From assembly GCA_963826475.1 (NCBI GenBank), contig CAWGXC010000003.1, forward strand, positions 992,001-1,056,000: a DNA stretch of 64,000 nucleotides, given 5' to 3'. This DNA comes from RHKX01 sp963826475 (lineage in GTDB: Bacteria; Actinomycetota; Thermoleophilia; Solirubrobacterales; 70-9). The notes beneath the pieces are model-generated. The model was not told the origin of the DNA, ran no database searches, and saw only the letters and a list, made by a program, of their open reading frames with translations. A program made the position numbers and the translations under genes. Each line of letters begins with the position of its first letter. The first letter of the stretch is position 1. Positions 1 through 7,521 of this stretch are shown piece by piece.

Positions 1-590
1 CCGGCCACGAGGCGACGTGCGAGGGCGGCGCGACCGAGCGGTGCGGCGGCCGGCCCGCGCAGGCGGCCGGCCTCGGCGAGCCGCGCGCCGTCGGCCGCGG
101 CGAGCGGGACCAGCCGGGTGATCATCGTTGCCGTCAGCGCCGAGCGGGAGGCGATCGGCCGGATCGCGCGGAGCACGCGATCGGGGTTGACGCAGGCCGA
201 CCAGACCGCGAAGACGAGCAATGCAACGATGATCCGCAGCGCGACGACCGCGCCCTCGATCACCGCTTCGAGGCTGACGTCGATCTGGCCGAGGAGCGGT
301 AAATCCCAGCCGCGCAACAGGATCGTGGCGCCACGCTGGGAGGCGAGGGCGTTGACGACGATCACCATCACCGCGAGGCCGATCGACCAGCGCAGCGGCT
401 GGCGAAGGCTCGAGCCGGCACCTGAGGCATAGCCGGCGGCGATCGCGGCGATGCCGGCGGCCCCGAGGACGATCGGGTTGGAGAAGGCGAAGGCGGCGAT
501 CGCGAGGGGCGCGAGGTAGACGGCCGCGATCCAGGGCCTCGCGCGGCCCAGAGGCCCGGGCCGCGGCGCGTATGCGAGGGCGGCTTTCAT
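1..590 (-). CDS. ecfT: Energy-coupling factor transporter transmembrane subunit EcfT (CbiQ-like), partial
   Basis: EcfT is the membrane scaffold of ECF importers; it couples two cytosolic ATPases to a substrate-binding S component. About 196 residues are visible from the ATG at 590; the C-terminus lies beyond the window. The protein starts with several hydrophobic segments (around residues 20-55, 68-85 and 110-130). These are followed by a cytosolic coupling-type region with the A-R-x-x-E-A-x-x-R-G pattern typical of EcfT, here near 'RLAEAGRLRG'. Its start overlaps the stop of the DUF4430 gene by ATGA, so translation is probably coupled. Lying under a B12 riboswitch, it most likely belongs to a cobalamin or cobalt ECF importer; ATPase and S-component genes are expected just outside the left edge. 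Confidence 0.8.
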   Translation of the reverse strand, partial: MKAALAYAPRPGPLGRARPWIAAVYLAPLAIAAFAFSNPIVLGAAGIAAIAAGYASGAGSSLRQPLRWSIGLAVMVIVVNALASQRGATILLRGWDLPLLGQIDVSLEAVIEGAVVALRIIVALLVFAVWSACVNPDRVLRAIRPIASRSALTATMITRLVPLAAADGARLAEAGRLRGPAAAPLGRAALARRLVA

Positions 591-1564
591 CAGCAGCGCG
601 GGTCGGTGGCGGGCGTCAGGTCGTCCGAGGCCGGGATCGGCAGCGCCTCGCCCCCGTCGCCGGCGACGGCGTAACGATCGCGAAGATCCTCGACCCCCAA
701 CAGGTCGACCGCATCGGGAAGTGCCGCGTCGCTGGTTGCGGTGACGAGCCAGGTCGGCTGGTCCTCGCCCTCGCGCACCGCGGCGACGACCCCGGCGTCG
801 CTCAGCTGCTCTCTCGGCACGCCATCGGACCCGAGGATCGAAAGCGACCAACCTCCCGGGGATCTCGGGCACGCGGCGAGTTCTGCATACACGCCGCTGC
901 TGCCCGGCCCGCTCTCGAGCTGGCCCGCGGCGCGGTCGCCGCGCAGTCGGTCCCAGGCGCCGACGAGGACCCGCAGCTCGTCGGGATGCTCGACGGGGGC
1001 ATCGACCGTCTCGACGGTCGGCTCCACGCCCGCCGCGCGCAGCGCGTCGACCACGCCGTCGCACTCGGCGCGCTCGGCCAGGCATTCGACGACCGTGTCA
1101 TAGACGGTGCCCTGATAGCCGTGCAGGAATGGCGCCGGCCAGGAGCCCACTACGGCGGGCACCCGGTAGGCCTGCGCCCAGCGGCGGTAGTCCCACCAGA
1201 TCCGGTCGCCCGGACGGACCCTGGCCTCCCCCGCGCCGACGTCGGAGTAGATCCCGTTGACGAAGAAGAACCAGTCCTGGGGGCCACCGCTGACGGTACT
1301 GCCGGCGAGGCCGTTGATGGAGTCCACGAAGTTCCCGCCGTAGGAGGTGGCGATGTCTGCCTCCTCATCGAGAAAGCGGACGACGGTGTCTGAGGGTGTG
1401 GGGTCGGTCAGGACTCCCTCGCCGATCCGCTGTGCGCCGTAATCGCGAGTGATGGTCAGGTCGGCCTCTCCGGCGGAGGCGTCACCGGGCCCGATCCCGC
1501 AGCCGCCCGCCGCGACGGAGCCCGAGAGCACCGACGCGGCGAGGGCGGCGAGGAGCCGATTCAT
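590..1564 (-). CDS. Secreted DUF4430 (transcobalamin-like) protein, probable lipoprotein
   Basis: 324 aa. The N-terminus is a signal peptide ending near 'VAAGGC' (Cys about residue 22), a weak lipobox, so lipid anchoring is possible. Residues about 60-130 carry the DUF4430 pattern: a G-x-F-V-x-S-I-x-G segment, then 'WFFFVNG', a dVGa turn and 'GDRIWWDYR'. DUF4430 resembles the C-terminal domain of eukaryotic transcobalamin/intrinsic factor. The remaining ~190 residues are unassigned. The gene lies between a second DUF4430-like gene (5 nt upstream) and ecfT (ATGA overlap), all under a B12 riboswitch. I infer an extracytoplasmic cobalamin- or corrinoid-capturing partner of the ECF importer; ligand binding is not shown. 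Confidence 0.75.
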   Translation of the reverse strand: MNRLLAALAASVLSGSVAAGGCGIGPGDASAGEADLTITRDYGAQRIGEGVLTDPTPSDTVVRFLDEEADIATSYGGNFVDSINGLAGSTVSGGPQDWFFFVNGIYSDVGAGEARVRPGDRIWWDYRRWAQAYRVPAVVGSWPAPFLHGYQGTVYDTVVECLAERAECDGVVDALRAAGVEPTVETVDAPVEHPDELRVLVGAWDRLRGDRAAGQLESGPGSSGVYAELAACPRSPGGWSLSILGSDGVPREQLSDAGVVAAVREGEDQPTWLVTATSDAALPDAVDLLGVEDLRDRYAVAGDGGEALPIPASDDLTPATDPRC

Positions 1565-1569
1565 CGGGA

Positions 1570-2559
1570 TCAGCGGCGGACGACCCGCTCGCAGGAGCCG
1601 GTGGTCGTGTTCTTCTGGCGCTTCGCGAGGATGACGACGTCCTTGCCGCCGCCGCAGTCGATGACGTCGGACGCGGCTCCCCTGGAGGCGTTGATCTTGT
1701 CGTTGCCGCGCCCGGCGACGATCGTCTCGGCCTCAGGCGTGCCGACGATCCTGTCGGCGCCGTTGGTGCCGCCGATCGTGGCCGCGAACCCCGCCGGGCA
1801 GACCTTGGCCGCCAGGGTGCAGATGACCTCGGTGTTCGAGGGAATCGAGCCGGGCCGCGTCGCGGTCAACCCGAGCTCATCTTCATCAACCTTGAACGTG
1901 GTCTTGCCCTTGGCGTTCGTGGGCTTGTCGGCGCCCGTCACATCGGCGCCCTCCGCCGGGGTCTTCTTGCCGTCGTCGGCGTAGGAGACGACCTTGGCGG
2001 TGATCGTGTCGCCTCGCTTGATCTTCCCCGGCAGCCTCAGCTCGAGCTCGTCCGGAACCGGGTCGTTGAAGTCGTCGATCAGGTACCAGAGGACGTCGTC
2101 GCCCTTCTCGACGATCGTCTGGTCGCCTCCCGTCTGGGAGCCGACGTGGTTCCGCTTCAGGTACCAGTAGCCCGTCGAGGGAGCGACCGCCTTGCCGACG
2201 GCGCAGAGGCCCAGGCCGAAGTCGAACGAGTCGGTCACCGAGAGCGGCTTCAGCGAGCGATCTGCAATCGCTCCGTCGGCCAGCAGGCCGAGCGCGTTGG
2301 GGTTGGCGAGGGAAACGGAGTCGCCGGAGCCGCCTGTGCCCTTGCCGAAGCAGTCGGCCTTGCGGTCGGTCTTGATGCGGACGGCCCCTGTGTACTGGGT
2401 CTGCTGGGCGAGCGACTTGCCGTTCGAGTCATAGACGCGAAGCTGGGTGGGCACGGTCTTCGATCTCGCCTCCGCGGAGGCGGACATGGTGAACGCGATC
2501 AGACAGGCGCCGAGCAGTGCTGGAACGACGACGCGCAAGCGGGTACTGGGTGTGGACAT
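1570..2559 (-). CDS. Secreted DUF4430-like protein with RTX-like C-terminal tail
   Basis: 329 aa from the ATG at 2559, chosen because a GAAAGG ribosome-binding site precedes it; any longer reading would run into the riboswitch. A Sec signal peptide ends near 'ASAEA' (about residue 29). A diverged DUF4430-type segment includes 'GYWYLKRNHVG' and 'GDDVLWYL' at about 145-175. The middle looks like a beta-rich domain with KxxA/TT repeats. The last ~75 residues contain GxxGADxIxGT and AGRGNDKI motifs resembling RTX/hemolysin-type calcium-binding nonapeptides, with a closing Cys pair. It is the first gene after the cobalamin riboswitch and so the most directly controlled. Likely an exported B12-uptake accessory protein; the calcium-repeat tail is an inference. 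Confidence 0.65.
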   Translation of the reverse strand: MSTPSTRLRVVVPALLGACLIAFTMSASAEARSKTVPTQLRVYDSNGKSLAQQTQYTGAVRIKTDRKADCFGKGTGGSGDSVSLANPNALGLLADGAIADRSLKPLSVTDSFDFGLGLCAVGKAVAPSTGYWYLKRNHVGSQTGGDQTIVEKGDDVLWYLIDDFNDPVPDELELRLPGKIKRGDTITAKVVSYADDGKKTPAEGADVTGADKPTNAKGKTTFKVDEDELGLTATRPGSIPSNTEVICTLAAKVCPAGFAATIGGTNGADRIVGTPEAETIVAGRGNDKINASRGAASDVIDCGGGKDVVILAKRQKNTTTGSCERVVRR

Positions 2560-2590
2560 GAGCCACCCTTTCCTCGAGGGTTGATGGGCT

Positions 2591-2748
2591 GGTCGGAGGC
2601 AGGTCTCCTGGCTTCCGGGACTGGCGCCACGCCTTCCCAGGGTCCTCGACGGATCCCAGTGGCTCGACTCACGTCGTGCGACGCCCACACCCGGTCACAG
2701 TGGCGGGACCGCGCCGGTTTCACACCGGACTTCCCTTGACCACCGACC
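2591..2748 (-). promoter_or_regulatory. Cobalamin (AdoCbl) riboswitch
   Basis: Read on the minus strand, this stretch holds the conserved pieces of a B12 riboswitch in order: GGGAA near its 5' end, GCCGGTGTGA-type motif (here CCGGTGTGAAACCGG), GGTCCCGCCACTGT (the B12 box core), GGGAAG, and a 3' GCCAGGAGACC segment. The outer helix is closed by ggtcgg (2591-2596) pairing with ccgacc (2743-2748). It ends ~30 nt before the start codon of the first DUF4430-like gene, so it probably controls translation or termination of that operon in response to cobalamin. Confidence 0.93.
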
Positions 2749-2871
2749 TATGTATCGAGGCGCCACCCTACTCCCTGACGAGGCTGTGAGCCCGCCGATC
2801 AAGGACGCAGGAGCCGATGCGGCCTCAGGCCGTGAGGCGACGAGGACGCCGAGCGGCGGCCTCGCAGACCG

Positions 2872-3258
2872 TCAGGAAGTGCGTTCCTCGACGGTCTTGC
2901 GGAGCTGCTTGACGACCTCCGGCATGGACTTGCGCATGCGCGGGAGCTCCCAGTGCTCGATCTTCAAAGCGCGGACGGATGACGTGGCGACGACCGAAGC
3001 CGAGCGCTCCGACTTCTCGAGCAGCCCCTGCTCGCCGAAGATGTCACCGGGACCGAGCTCGGCGATCGTCTCTCCAGAGCGCTCGACGCGGACCGTGCCC
3101 TCGTCGATCGCATAGAAGTCGTTCGAGTAGCCGCCCTCCTGGATGATCACCTTGTCCGCGGGGAACTCGACGAGCATCGTGAAGGGAGCGATCTTGTTCA
3201 GCTTGCTCTCGTCAACGTCCTTGAACAGTGCGAATCGCTTCAGCTGGCTGGGTTCCAC
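2872..3258 (-). CDS. Stand-alone cyclic nucleotide-binding domain protein
   Basis: 128 aa from a GTG at 3258, chosen because GGAGG lies a few bases upstream. The whole protein is one cNMP-binding (CAP-ED) domain: the beta roll with 'VIIQEGGYSNDFY', then 'GPGDIFGEQGLL' (the phosphate-binding cassette position), then 'RSASVVA' and a C-terminal helix. The cassette normally reads FGExxLLxxxxRxAxxxA, which is matched, so ligand binding is plausible. There is no HTH or catalytic domain. It is divergent from znuA with ~140 bp between. It may act as a cAMP/cGMP sensor subunit by protein contact; the partner is unknown. Confidence 0.8.
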   Translation of the reverse strand: MEPSQLKRFALFKDVDESKLNKIAPFTMLVEFPADKVIIQEGGYSNDFYAIDEGTVRVERSGETIAELGPGDIFGEQGLLEKSERSASVVATSSVRALKIEHWELPRMRKSMPEVVKQLRKTVEERTS

Positions 3259-3398
3259 GGCTTTCCTTCCTCCGGGTCGCGTCGAGGGGGAAGCTATCCG
3301 ATCGGGAGGCACGATCGGTCCCTTCTCCCTCGGTGCGGGCGAAATCAGCCGATATGCATCGCTGCCTGCGCACTCGCCTCCGCTATCTTGGAGCCTTC

Positions 3399-4334
3399 GT
3401 GCGAACGATTCTCAATCTCTCTTCAGCGGCGATCCTGCTCGTCGGCCTCGCCTTCGCCGCAGGCTGCGGCTCCTCCCGCTCCCACCCCGACGCTGCCGTC
3501 GCCGTCACCGCCTCGACCACCCAGCTCGGCGACTTCGCCCGCGAGGTGGGCGGCGATCGGGCCGCCGTCACCCAGATCCTCGCGGCCAACTCCGATCCCC
3601 ATGAATACGAGCCCAAGCCGAGCGACGCGGAGTCGTTGATCGATGCCGACCTGATTCTGAAGTCCGGTGGCGATCTCGACGCTTGGCTCGATCAGATCGT
3701 GGCGAGCTCCGGCTCCGACGCTCCCGAGCTGACGCTGATCGACGACATCCCGACGCTCGGTGGCGACGACGAGACCGACCCGCACTGGTGGCAGGACCCG
3801 AGGAACGCGATCAAGGCGGTTCGGGCGATCGACGCCGAGCTCTCCGCGATCGATCCCGAGGGCAAGGCGACCTACGACGAGAACGCTCGGCGCTACATCA
3901 CCGAGCTCCACAGGCTCGACGCGAAGATCGCCGCATGCATGGAGGCGGTCCCGGTCGACCAGCGCAAGCTCGTGACGAGCCATGACGGGCTCGGCTACTA
4001 CGCCGACCGCTACGACATCGATGTGATCGGCGCGGCCATCCCGGCGCTCTCTACGAACGCCCAAGCATCAGCCGGTGAGACCGCCGACCTGGTCGAGCTG
4101 ATCCGCCGGGCCGGAGTGACGACCGTCTACTCAGAGGCCGGCGTCAGCTCGCAGCTGGAGCTGGCGATCGCCGACGAGGCGGGTGCCTCGGTCGGCGGCG
4201 AGCTCTGGGCCGACACGCTCGGCCCCGTGGGCTCCGATGGCGCGACCTACATCGAGGCCCTGGAGTCGAACACGGCGAAGCTCGTGGACGGTTTCACCGG
4301 CGGCGTGCAGAGCTGCCCGATCCAGCTCGGGTGA
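3399..4334 (+). CDS. znuA: Zinc ABC transporter substrate-binding lipoprotein ZnuA
   Basis: 311 aa from a GTG at 3399, with GGAG five bases upstream; an ATG at 3354 is an alternative. The signal peptide ends in lipobox FAAGC (Cys23). It belongs to the cluster A-I metal-binding family. The expected metal ligands are visible: His in 'DPHEYEP', His in 'DPHWWQDP', His in 'VTSHDG' and an acidic residue in 'VYSEAGV'. The long His-rich loop of Gram-negative ZnuA is absent. It captures Zn(II), or possibly Mn(II), outside the membrane and delivers it to the permeases encoded at 4888-7353. Linkage to a Fur-family regulator with a zinc-site signature favours zinc. Confidence 0.88.
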   Translation: MRTILNLSSAAILLVGLAFAAGCGSSRSHPDAAVAVTASTTQLGDFAREVGGDRAAVTQILAANSDPHEYEPKPSDAESLIDADLILKSGGDLDAWLDQIVASSGSDAPELTLIDDIPTLGGDDETDPHWWQDPRNAIKAVRAIDAELSAIDPEGKATYDENARRYITELHRLDAKIAACMEAVPVDQRKLVTSHDGLGYYADRYDIDVIGAAIPALSTNAQASAGETADLVELIRRAGVTTVYSEAGVSSQLELAIADEAGASVGGELWADTLGPVGSDGATYIEALESNTAKLVDGFTGGVQSCPIQLG

Positions 4335-4354
4335 TCCCTCCCCGCGGGTCGGGC

Positions 4355-4846
4355 TCAGGCCGCAGCGCCCGCGCACTGAGGACAACTGCCGCGCAGGATC
4401 ACATCGTGGTCGCCGACGGAGTAGTCGAGCCGGCTGCCGAGCTCGTCGATCGCGCGCTCGAGCTTGGAGTCCTCGAACGGCGTGACGCGGCCGCAGACGT
4501 CGCAGACGAGGTGATGGTGGTGGTGCTCCCCGCCCGGAAGCGCCGGCTCGTAGCGCGCCGAGGCGCCGCCGACATCGAGGCGCTGAACCAGCCGCAGGCC
4601 CTCGAGCAGCTCGAGCGTCCGGTAGACGGTGGCGACGCCGACCTCCCGCCCGGAGTCGCGCAGGGCATCGGCGATCTCGCGCGCAGTCAGGACGCATTCC
4701 TGACGGCCGATCAGCCCCAGCACCGCTGAGCGGGGAATGCTCGAACGATGACCCGCGCTGCGCAGCTGATCCTCGGCGTGCTCGATCCAGTCCGCTGCGG
4801 GGGGGCTGGCGATCTTGGTGTGGCTGTGGTCGTGGCTCACGGGCAT
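4355..4846 (-). CDS. zur: Fur-family zinc uptake regulator (Zur-like)
   Basis: 163 aa. The N-terminus is His-rich (HDHSH), followed by the winged-helix domain (about 25-105, with 'TREIADAL' and 'VATVYRTLELL'). The dimerization/metal domain has a run of five His (HHHHH), CDVC and CPQC (two CxxC pairs that form the structural zinc site). The gene is convergent with znuA, with 20 bp between stops. It is divergent from the permease gene, with 41 bp between starts, so it can repress both from the shared region. With Zn bound it should shut off the znu genes. Fur (iron) is the alternative, but context argues for Zur. Confidence 0.85.
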   Translation of the reverse strand: MPVSHDHSHTKIASPPAADWIEHAEDQLRSAGHRSSIPRSAVLGLIGRQECVLTAREIADALRDSGREVGVATVYRTLELLEGLRLVQRLDVGGASARYEPALPGGEHHHHHLVCDVCGRVTPFEDSKLERAIDELGSRLDYSVGDHDVILRGSCPQCAGAAA

Positions 4847-4855
4847 GACATCATC

Positions 4856-4876
4856 TAATACCGGTACTCGTTATCA
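4856..4876. promoter_or_regulatory. Candidate Zur operator between zur and permease gene
   Basis: This AT-richer stretch lies in the 41-bp gap between two divergent starts. It contains the perfect palindrome TACCGGTA (4859-4866) and a looser inverted repeat ATAcCG...CGtTAT (4858-4874). Its position fits a metal-responsive operator overlapping both promoters. The match to known actinobacterial Zur boxes is weak. Confidence 0.3.
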
Positions 4877-4887
4877 GCTTAACCCAG

Positions 4888-5721
4888 ATGTTCGACCCCT
4901 TCCAGCTCCCCTTCATGCAGCGCGCCGCGCTCGAGGTCCTGCTCCTCGCGCCGCTCGCGGGGATCCTCGGCGCTCAGATCGTCCTGCGCCATCTCGCCTT
5001 CTTCACTCACGGCGTGGGCGCGGCGGCGTTTCCGGGACTCGTCGTCGCCGGGCCGGCGGGCATTCCCCCCGCGCTGGCGGCACTCGGCGTCGGCGGCGTG
5101 TTCGCCGGGTTGCTCGAGCGACTCGCTCGCGGGCGCGGCATCGCCTACGACGCCGCCACCGCGCTGCTGCTCGTCCTCGCCCTCGGGATCGGGATCGTCC
5201 TCGCCAGCGACGTCTTCCACTCCGGCGGCGGCGTCGACCAGCTCCTGTTCGGCTCGCTGCTCGCGATCGGCGGCCAGGAGCTGTGGTCGACTGCACTCGC
5301 GCTCCTCTTGGCATCGGCGGCGGCCGCCTTCGGTCGTCGCGCGTGGATCGCCGCCGGCTTCGACGGGCCCGGGAGCGGCGCGCTCGGCCTCAACACGAGG
5401 CTCGCCGACTGGCTGCTCGTGGGGGCGATCACCCTGACGGTCGTCGTCTCCGTCGACGCCGTCGGAGCCCTCCTCGTCAGCGGGCTGCTCGTCGTCCCCG
5501 CGGCGATCGCGAGGCTCTTCGCGCGCAGCGTCGCTGAGCTCGAGGTCGGGGCGACGGCCCTCGCGCTCGCGCTGGGCGTGGCCGGCCTGCTGCTGGCATA
5601 CGAGCTCGACGTCCCGCCGGGAGCGACGATCGCCACGCTCGGAGGCGCGATCTTCCTCGCCTGCGTCGTGGCTCGCTCGCTGCTCACCGGAAGCCGCCCT
5701 GCCCCGGTGGCGCAGCCATGA
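4888..5721 (+). CDS. znuB: Zinc/manganese ABC transporter permease (ZnuB-like, first copy)
   Basis: 277 aa, ABC-3 family permease with about eight hydrophobic segments. Family landmarks include a short N-terminal helix, 'RHLAFFTHGVGAAAFPG' near residues 32-50 and the glycine-rich segment 'VGALLVSGLLVVPAA' around 190-205. No clear Shine-Dalgarno precedes the ATG at 4888, so the message may be leaderless. The next gene (ATPase) overlaps its stop by ATGA. It forms the membrane channel with the second permease at 6490 and is powered by the ATPase. Two different permeases flank the ATPase, so a heterodimeric channel is likely. Confidence 0.87.
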   Translation: MFDPFQLPFMQRAALEVLLLAPLAGILGAQIVLRHLAFFTHGVGAAAFPGLVVAGPAGIPPALAALGVGGVFAGLLERLARGRGIAYDAATALLLVLALGIGIVLASDVFHSGGGVDQLLFGSLLAIGGQELWSTALALLLASAAAAFGRRAWIAAGFDGPGSGALGLNTRLADWLLVGAITLTVVVSVDAVGALLVSGLLVVPAAIARLFARSVAELEVGATALALALGVAGLLLAYELDVPPGATIATLGGAIFLACVVARSLLTGSRPAPVAQP

Positions 5722-6473
5722 GCGCCGTCGCGGTCCAGCCGCTGATCAGCACCTCCGGCCTCGGCGCCGGCTACGCGCCCGGAGCCCTCGCGCTCAGCGA
5801 CGTCAACATCTCGGTCCCCGCGGCGCGGATCGTCGCCGTCCTCGGGCCGAACGGGGGTGGCAAGACCACGCTCTTCCGGGCGCTTCTCGGCGAGGCGCCG
5901 AACGTCGTCGGCGCATCCCACGTGGCCGGCACCGTCGCCTACGTCCCCCAAACCGAGCACGCGCGGCTCGACTTCCCCGTCAGCGCGTTGGACGTCGTCC
6001 TGATGGGAACGTATGCCTCGGTGCCATGGCACCGGCGGATCGGCCGCCGAGAACGTGACCTCGCGGCCGGCGCGCTCGAGCGGGTCGGGCTCGCCGACCG
6101 GGCGGGCACCACCTTCGGTGCGCTTTCGGGCGGTCAGCGGCAGCGGGTGCTGATCGCTCGCGCCCTCGCGCAGGAGGCGTTGATCATCCTGCTCGATGAG
6201 CCTCTGAGCGGAGTCGACCGGCCATCCAGTGAGCGGATCCTCTCGATCCTCGGCGACCTTCGCGACGACGGCCACACCGTTCTCGTCTCCACCCACGACA
6301 TCGATCAGTCCCGCGGCTTCGACCTGGTCCTCTGCCTCAACCACGTCCAGGTCGCGTTCGGGCCCCCGAGCGAGACACTGACGACCGAGACGCTGCAGCG
6401 AACCTACGGCGGCGAGCTCATCGTCTTGGAGTCGGGCGAGCGGGCCGTCTGCGTCCAACACCACAGCCATTGA
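5718..6473 (+). CDS. znuC: Zinc ABC transporter ATP-binding protein ZnuC
   Basis: 251 aa ABC ATPase. Walker A is GPNGGGKTT (about residues 43-51), the Q-loop region is 'VPQTEHARLDFP', the signature is LSGGQRQRV, Walker B is 'IILLDEPLSGVD' and the switch His is in 'VSTHD'. The length and the position between two ABC-3 permeases identify it as the energy-providing subunit of the metal importer. It overlaps the upstream permease by ATGA and is followed after 16 nt by the second permease. Confidence 0.9.
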   Translation: MSAVAVQPLISTSGLGAGYAPGALALSDVNISVPAARIVAVLGPNGGGKTTLFRALLGEAPNVVGASHVAGTVAYVPQTEHARLDFPVSALDVVLMGTYASVPWHRRIGRRERDLAAGALERVGLADRAGTTFGALSGGQRQRVLIARALAQEALIILLDEPLSGVDRPSSERILSILGDLRDDGHTVLVSTHDIDQSRGFDLVLCLNHVQVAFGPPSETLTTETLQRTYGGELIVLESGERAVCVQHHSH

Positions 6474-6489
6474 TGGACCGACCCGCGCG

Positions 6490-7353
6490 ATGATCGAGAT
6501 CCTCACCGACCCGTTCAGCCAGGGCATCGGGCAGCGAGGCCTGATCGAGCTGATCATCCTGGGCTCCACCTGTGGGCCGTTCGGCGTCTGGATCGTGCTC
6601 TACCGGCAGAGCTACGCGGCCGAGTCGCTCGCCCACTCGATGCTTCCGGGACTCGTCATCGCCGCGCTCATCGGCGCGCCGCTGGGGATCGGCGCCGCAG
6701 CGGGACTCGCGGTGGCCGCCCTCTGCATCTCAGTCGCCTCGCGTCAAAGGGCGGTCAGCGCCGACGTCGCCGTCGCGGTGACGATCACCACGCTGTTCGG
6801 CGCCGGAACGCTGCTGGCGCTCTCCCCGGCCGTCCCGCTGCGACTCGGCGAGCTGCTCTTCGGCGATCCCCTGAGCGTCTCCCAGGCCGACCTGATCGCC
6901 TCGGGGCTACTCGGACTGGCGCTGCTCGCCGCTCTGCTCGCGGGTCACCGCTCGCTGTCGGTCGTCGGATTCGACCGCGGCGCCGCCATCAACCTCGGCT
7001 ACTCCCCCGCCCGGGTCGGCATGGTGATCTTCGCGTTGCTCGCGTTGACGACGCTGATCGCCGTACAGGCCCTCGGCAACCTGCTCGTCGTCGCGATCGT
7101 GATCGCGCCTGCGGCCGCCGCGCTGCGCATCTGCTCGCGGCTGACGAACGCGCTTCTCGCCGCGGCGATGATCGCCGTCGGCTCCGGGATCGCCGGCCTG
7201 TACCTCAGCTTCTACGCAAACGTTGCCGCCGGGGCATCGATCGCGCTCTGCGCCGTTGCGGCGTTCGTACTGAGTCTCCCGCTGGGCCGCGCCGCAGGCG
7301 CCGGAGTCGCGTACTCAGGCTCGCCCGTCGACGCGCTCGGCTCATCCATGTAG
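6490..7353 (+). CDS. Zinc/manganese ABC transporter permease (second copy)
   Basis: 287 aa, also ABC-3 family but clearly different from the permease at 4888. It has about eight membrane spans with 'YAAESLAHSMLPGL' near residue 45 and 'NLLVVAIVIAPAAAALRI' near 195-215, the conserved glycine/proline-rich permease core. It closes the znu operon. Paired permease genes around one ATPase suggest a heterodimeric transmembrane domain rather than a homodimer, though two alternative homodimers sharing one ATPase cannot be excluded. Confidence 0.85.
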   Translation: MIEILTDPFSQGIGQRGLIELIILGSTCGPFGVWIVLYRQSYAAESLAHSMLPGLVIAALIGAPLGIGAAAGLAVAALCISVASRQRAVSADVAVAVTITTLFGAGTLLALSPAVPLRLGELLFGDPLSVSQADLIASGLLGLALLAALLAGHRSLSVVGFDRGAAINLGYSPARVGMVIFALLALTTLIAVQALGNLLVVAIVIAPAAAALRICSRLTNALLAAAMIAVGSGIAGLYLSFYANVAAGASIALCAVAAFVLSLPLGRAAGAGVAYSGSPVDALGSSM

Positions 7354-7384
7354 CGGCAGATCGTCTCTGCCCCTCAGTCATCCA

Positions 7385-7468
<84 letters not shown>

Positions 7469-7521
7469 GGGACCGGAGAATCTAGCGACTCTGCCGACGG
7501 GCCTGCGATCATTCGCCCCGC

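Noticed and set aside
3228..3398. Longer ZnuA starting at 3228
   Set aside because: That region overlaps the divergent cNMP-domain gene and would bury the lipoprotein signal peptide ~80 residues in.
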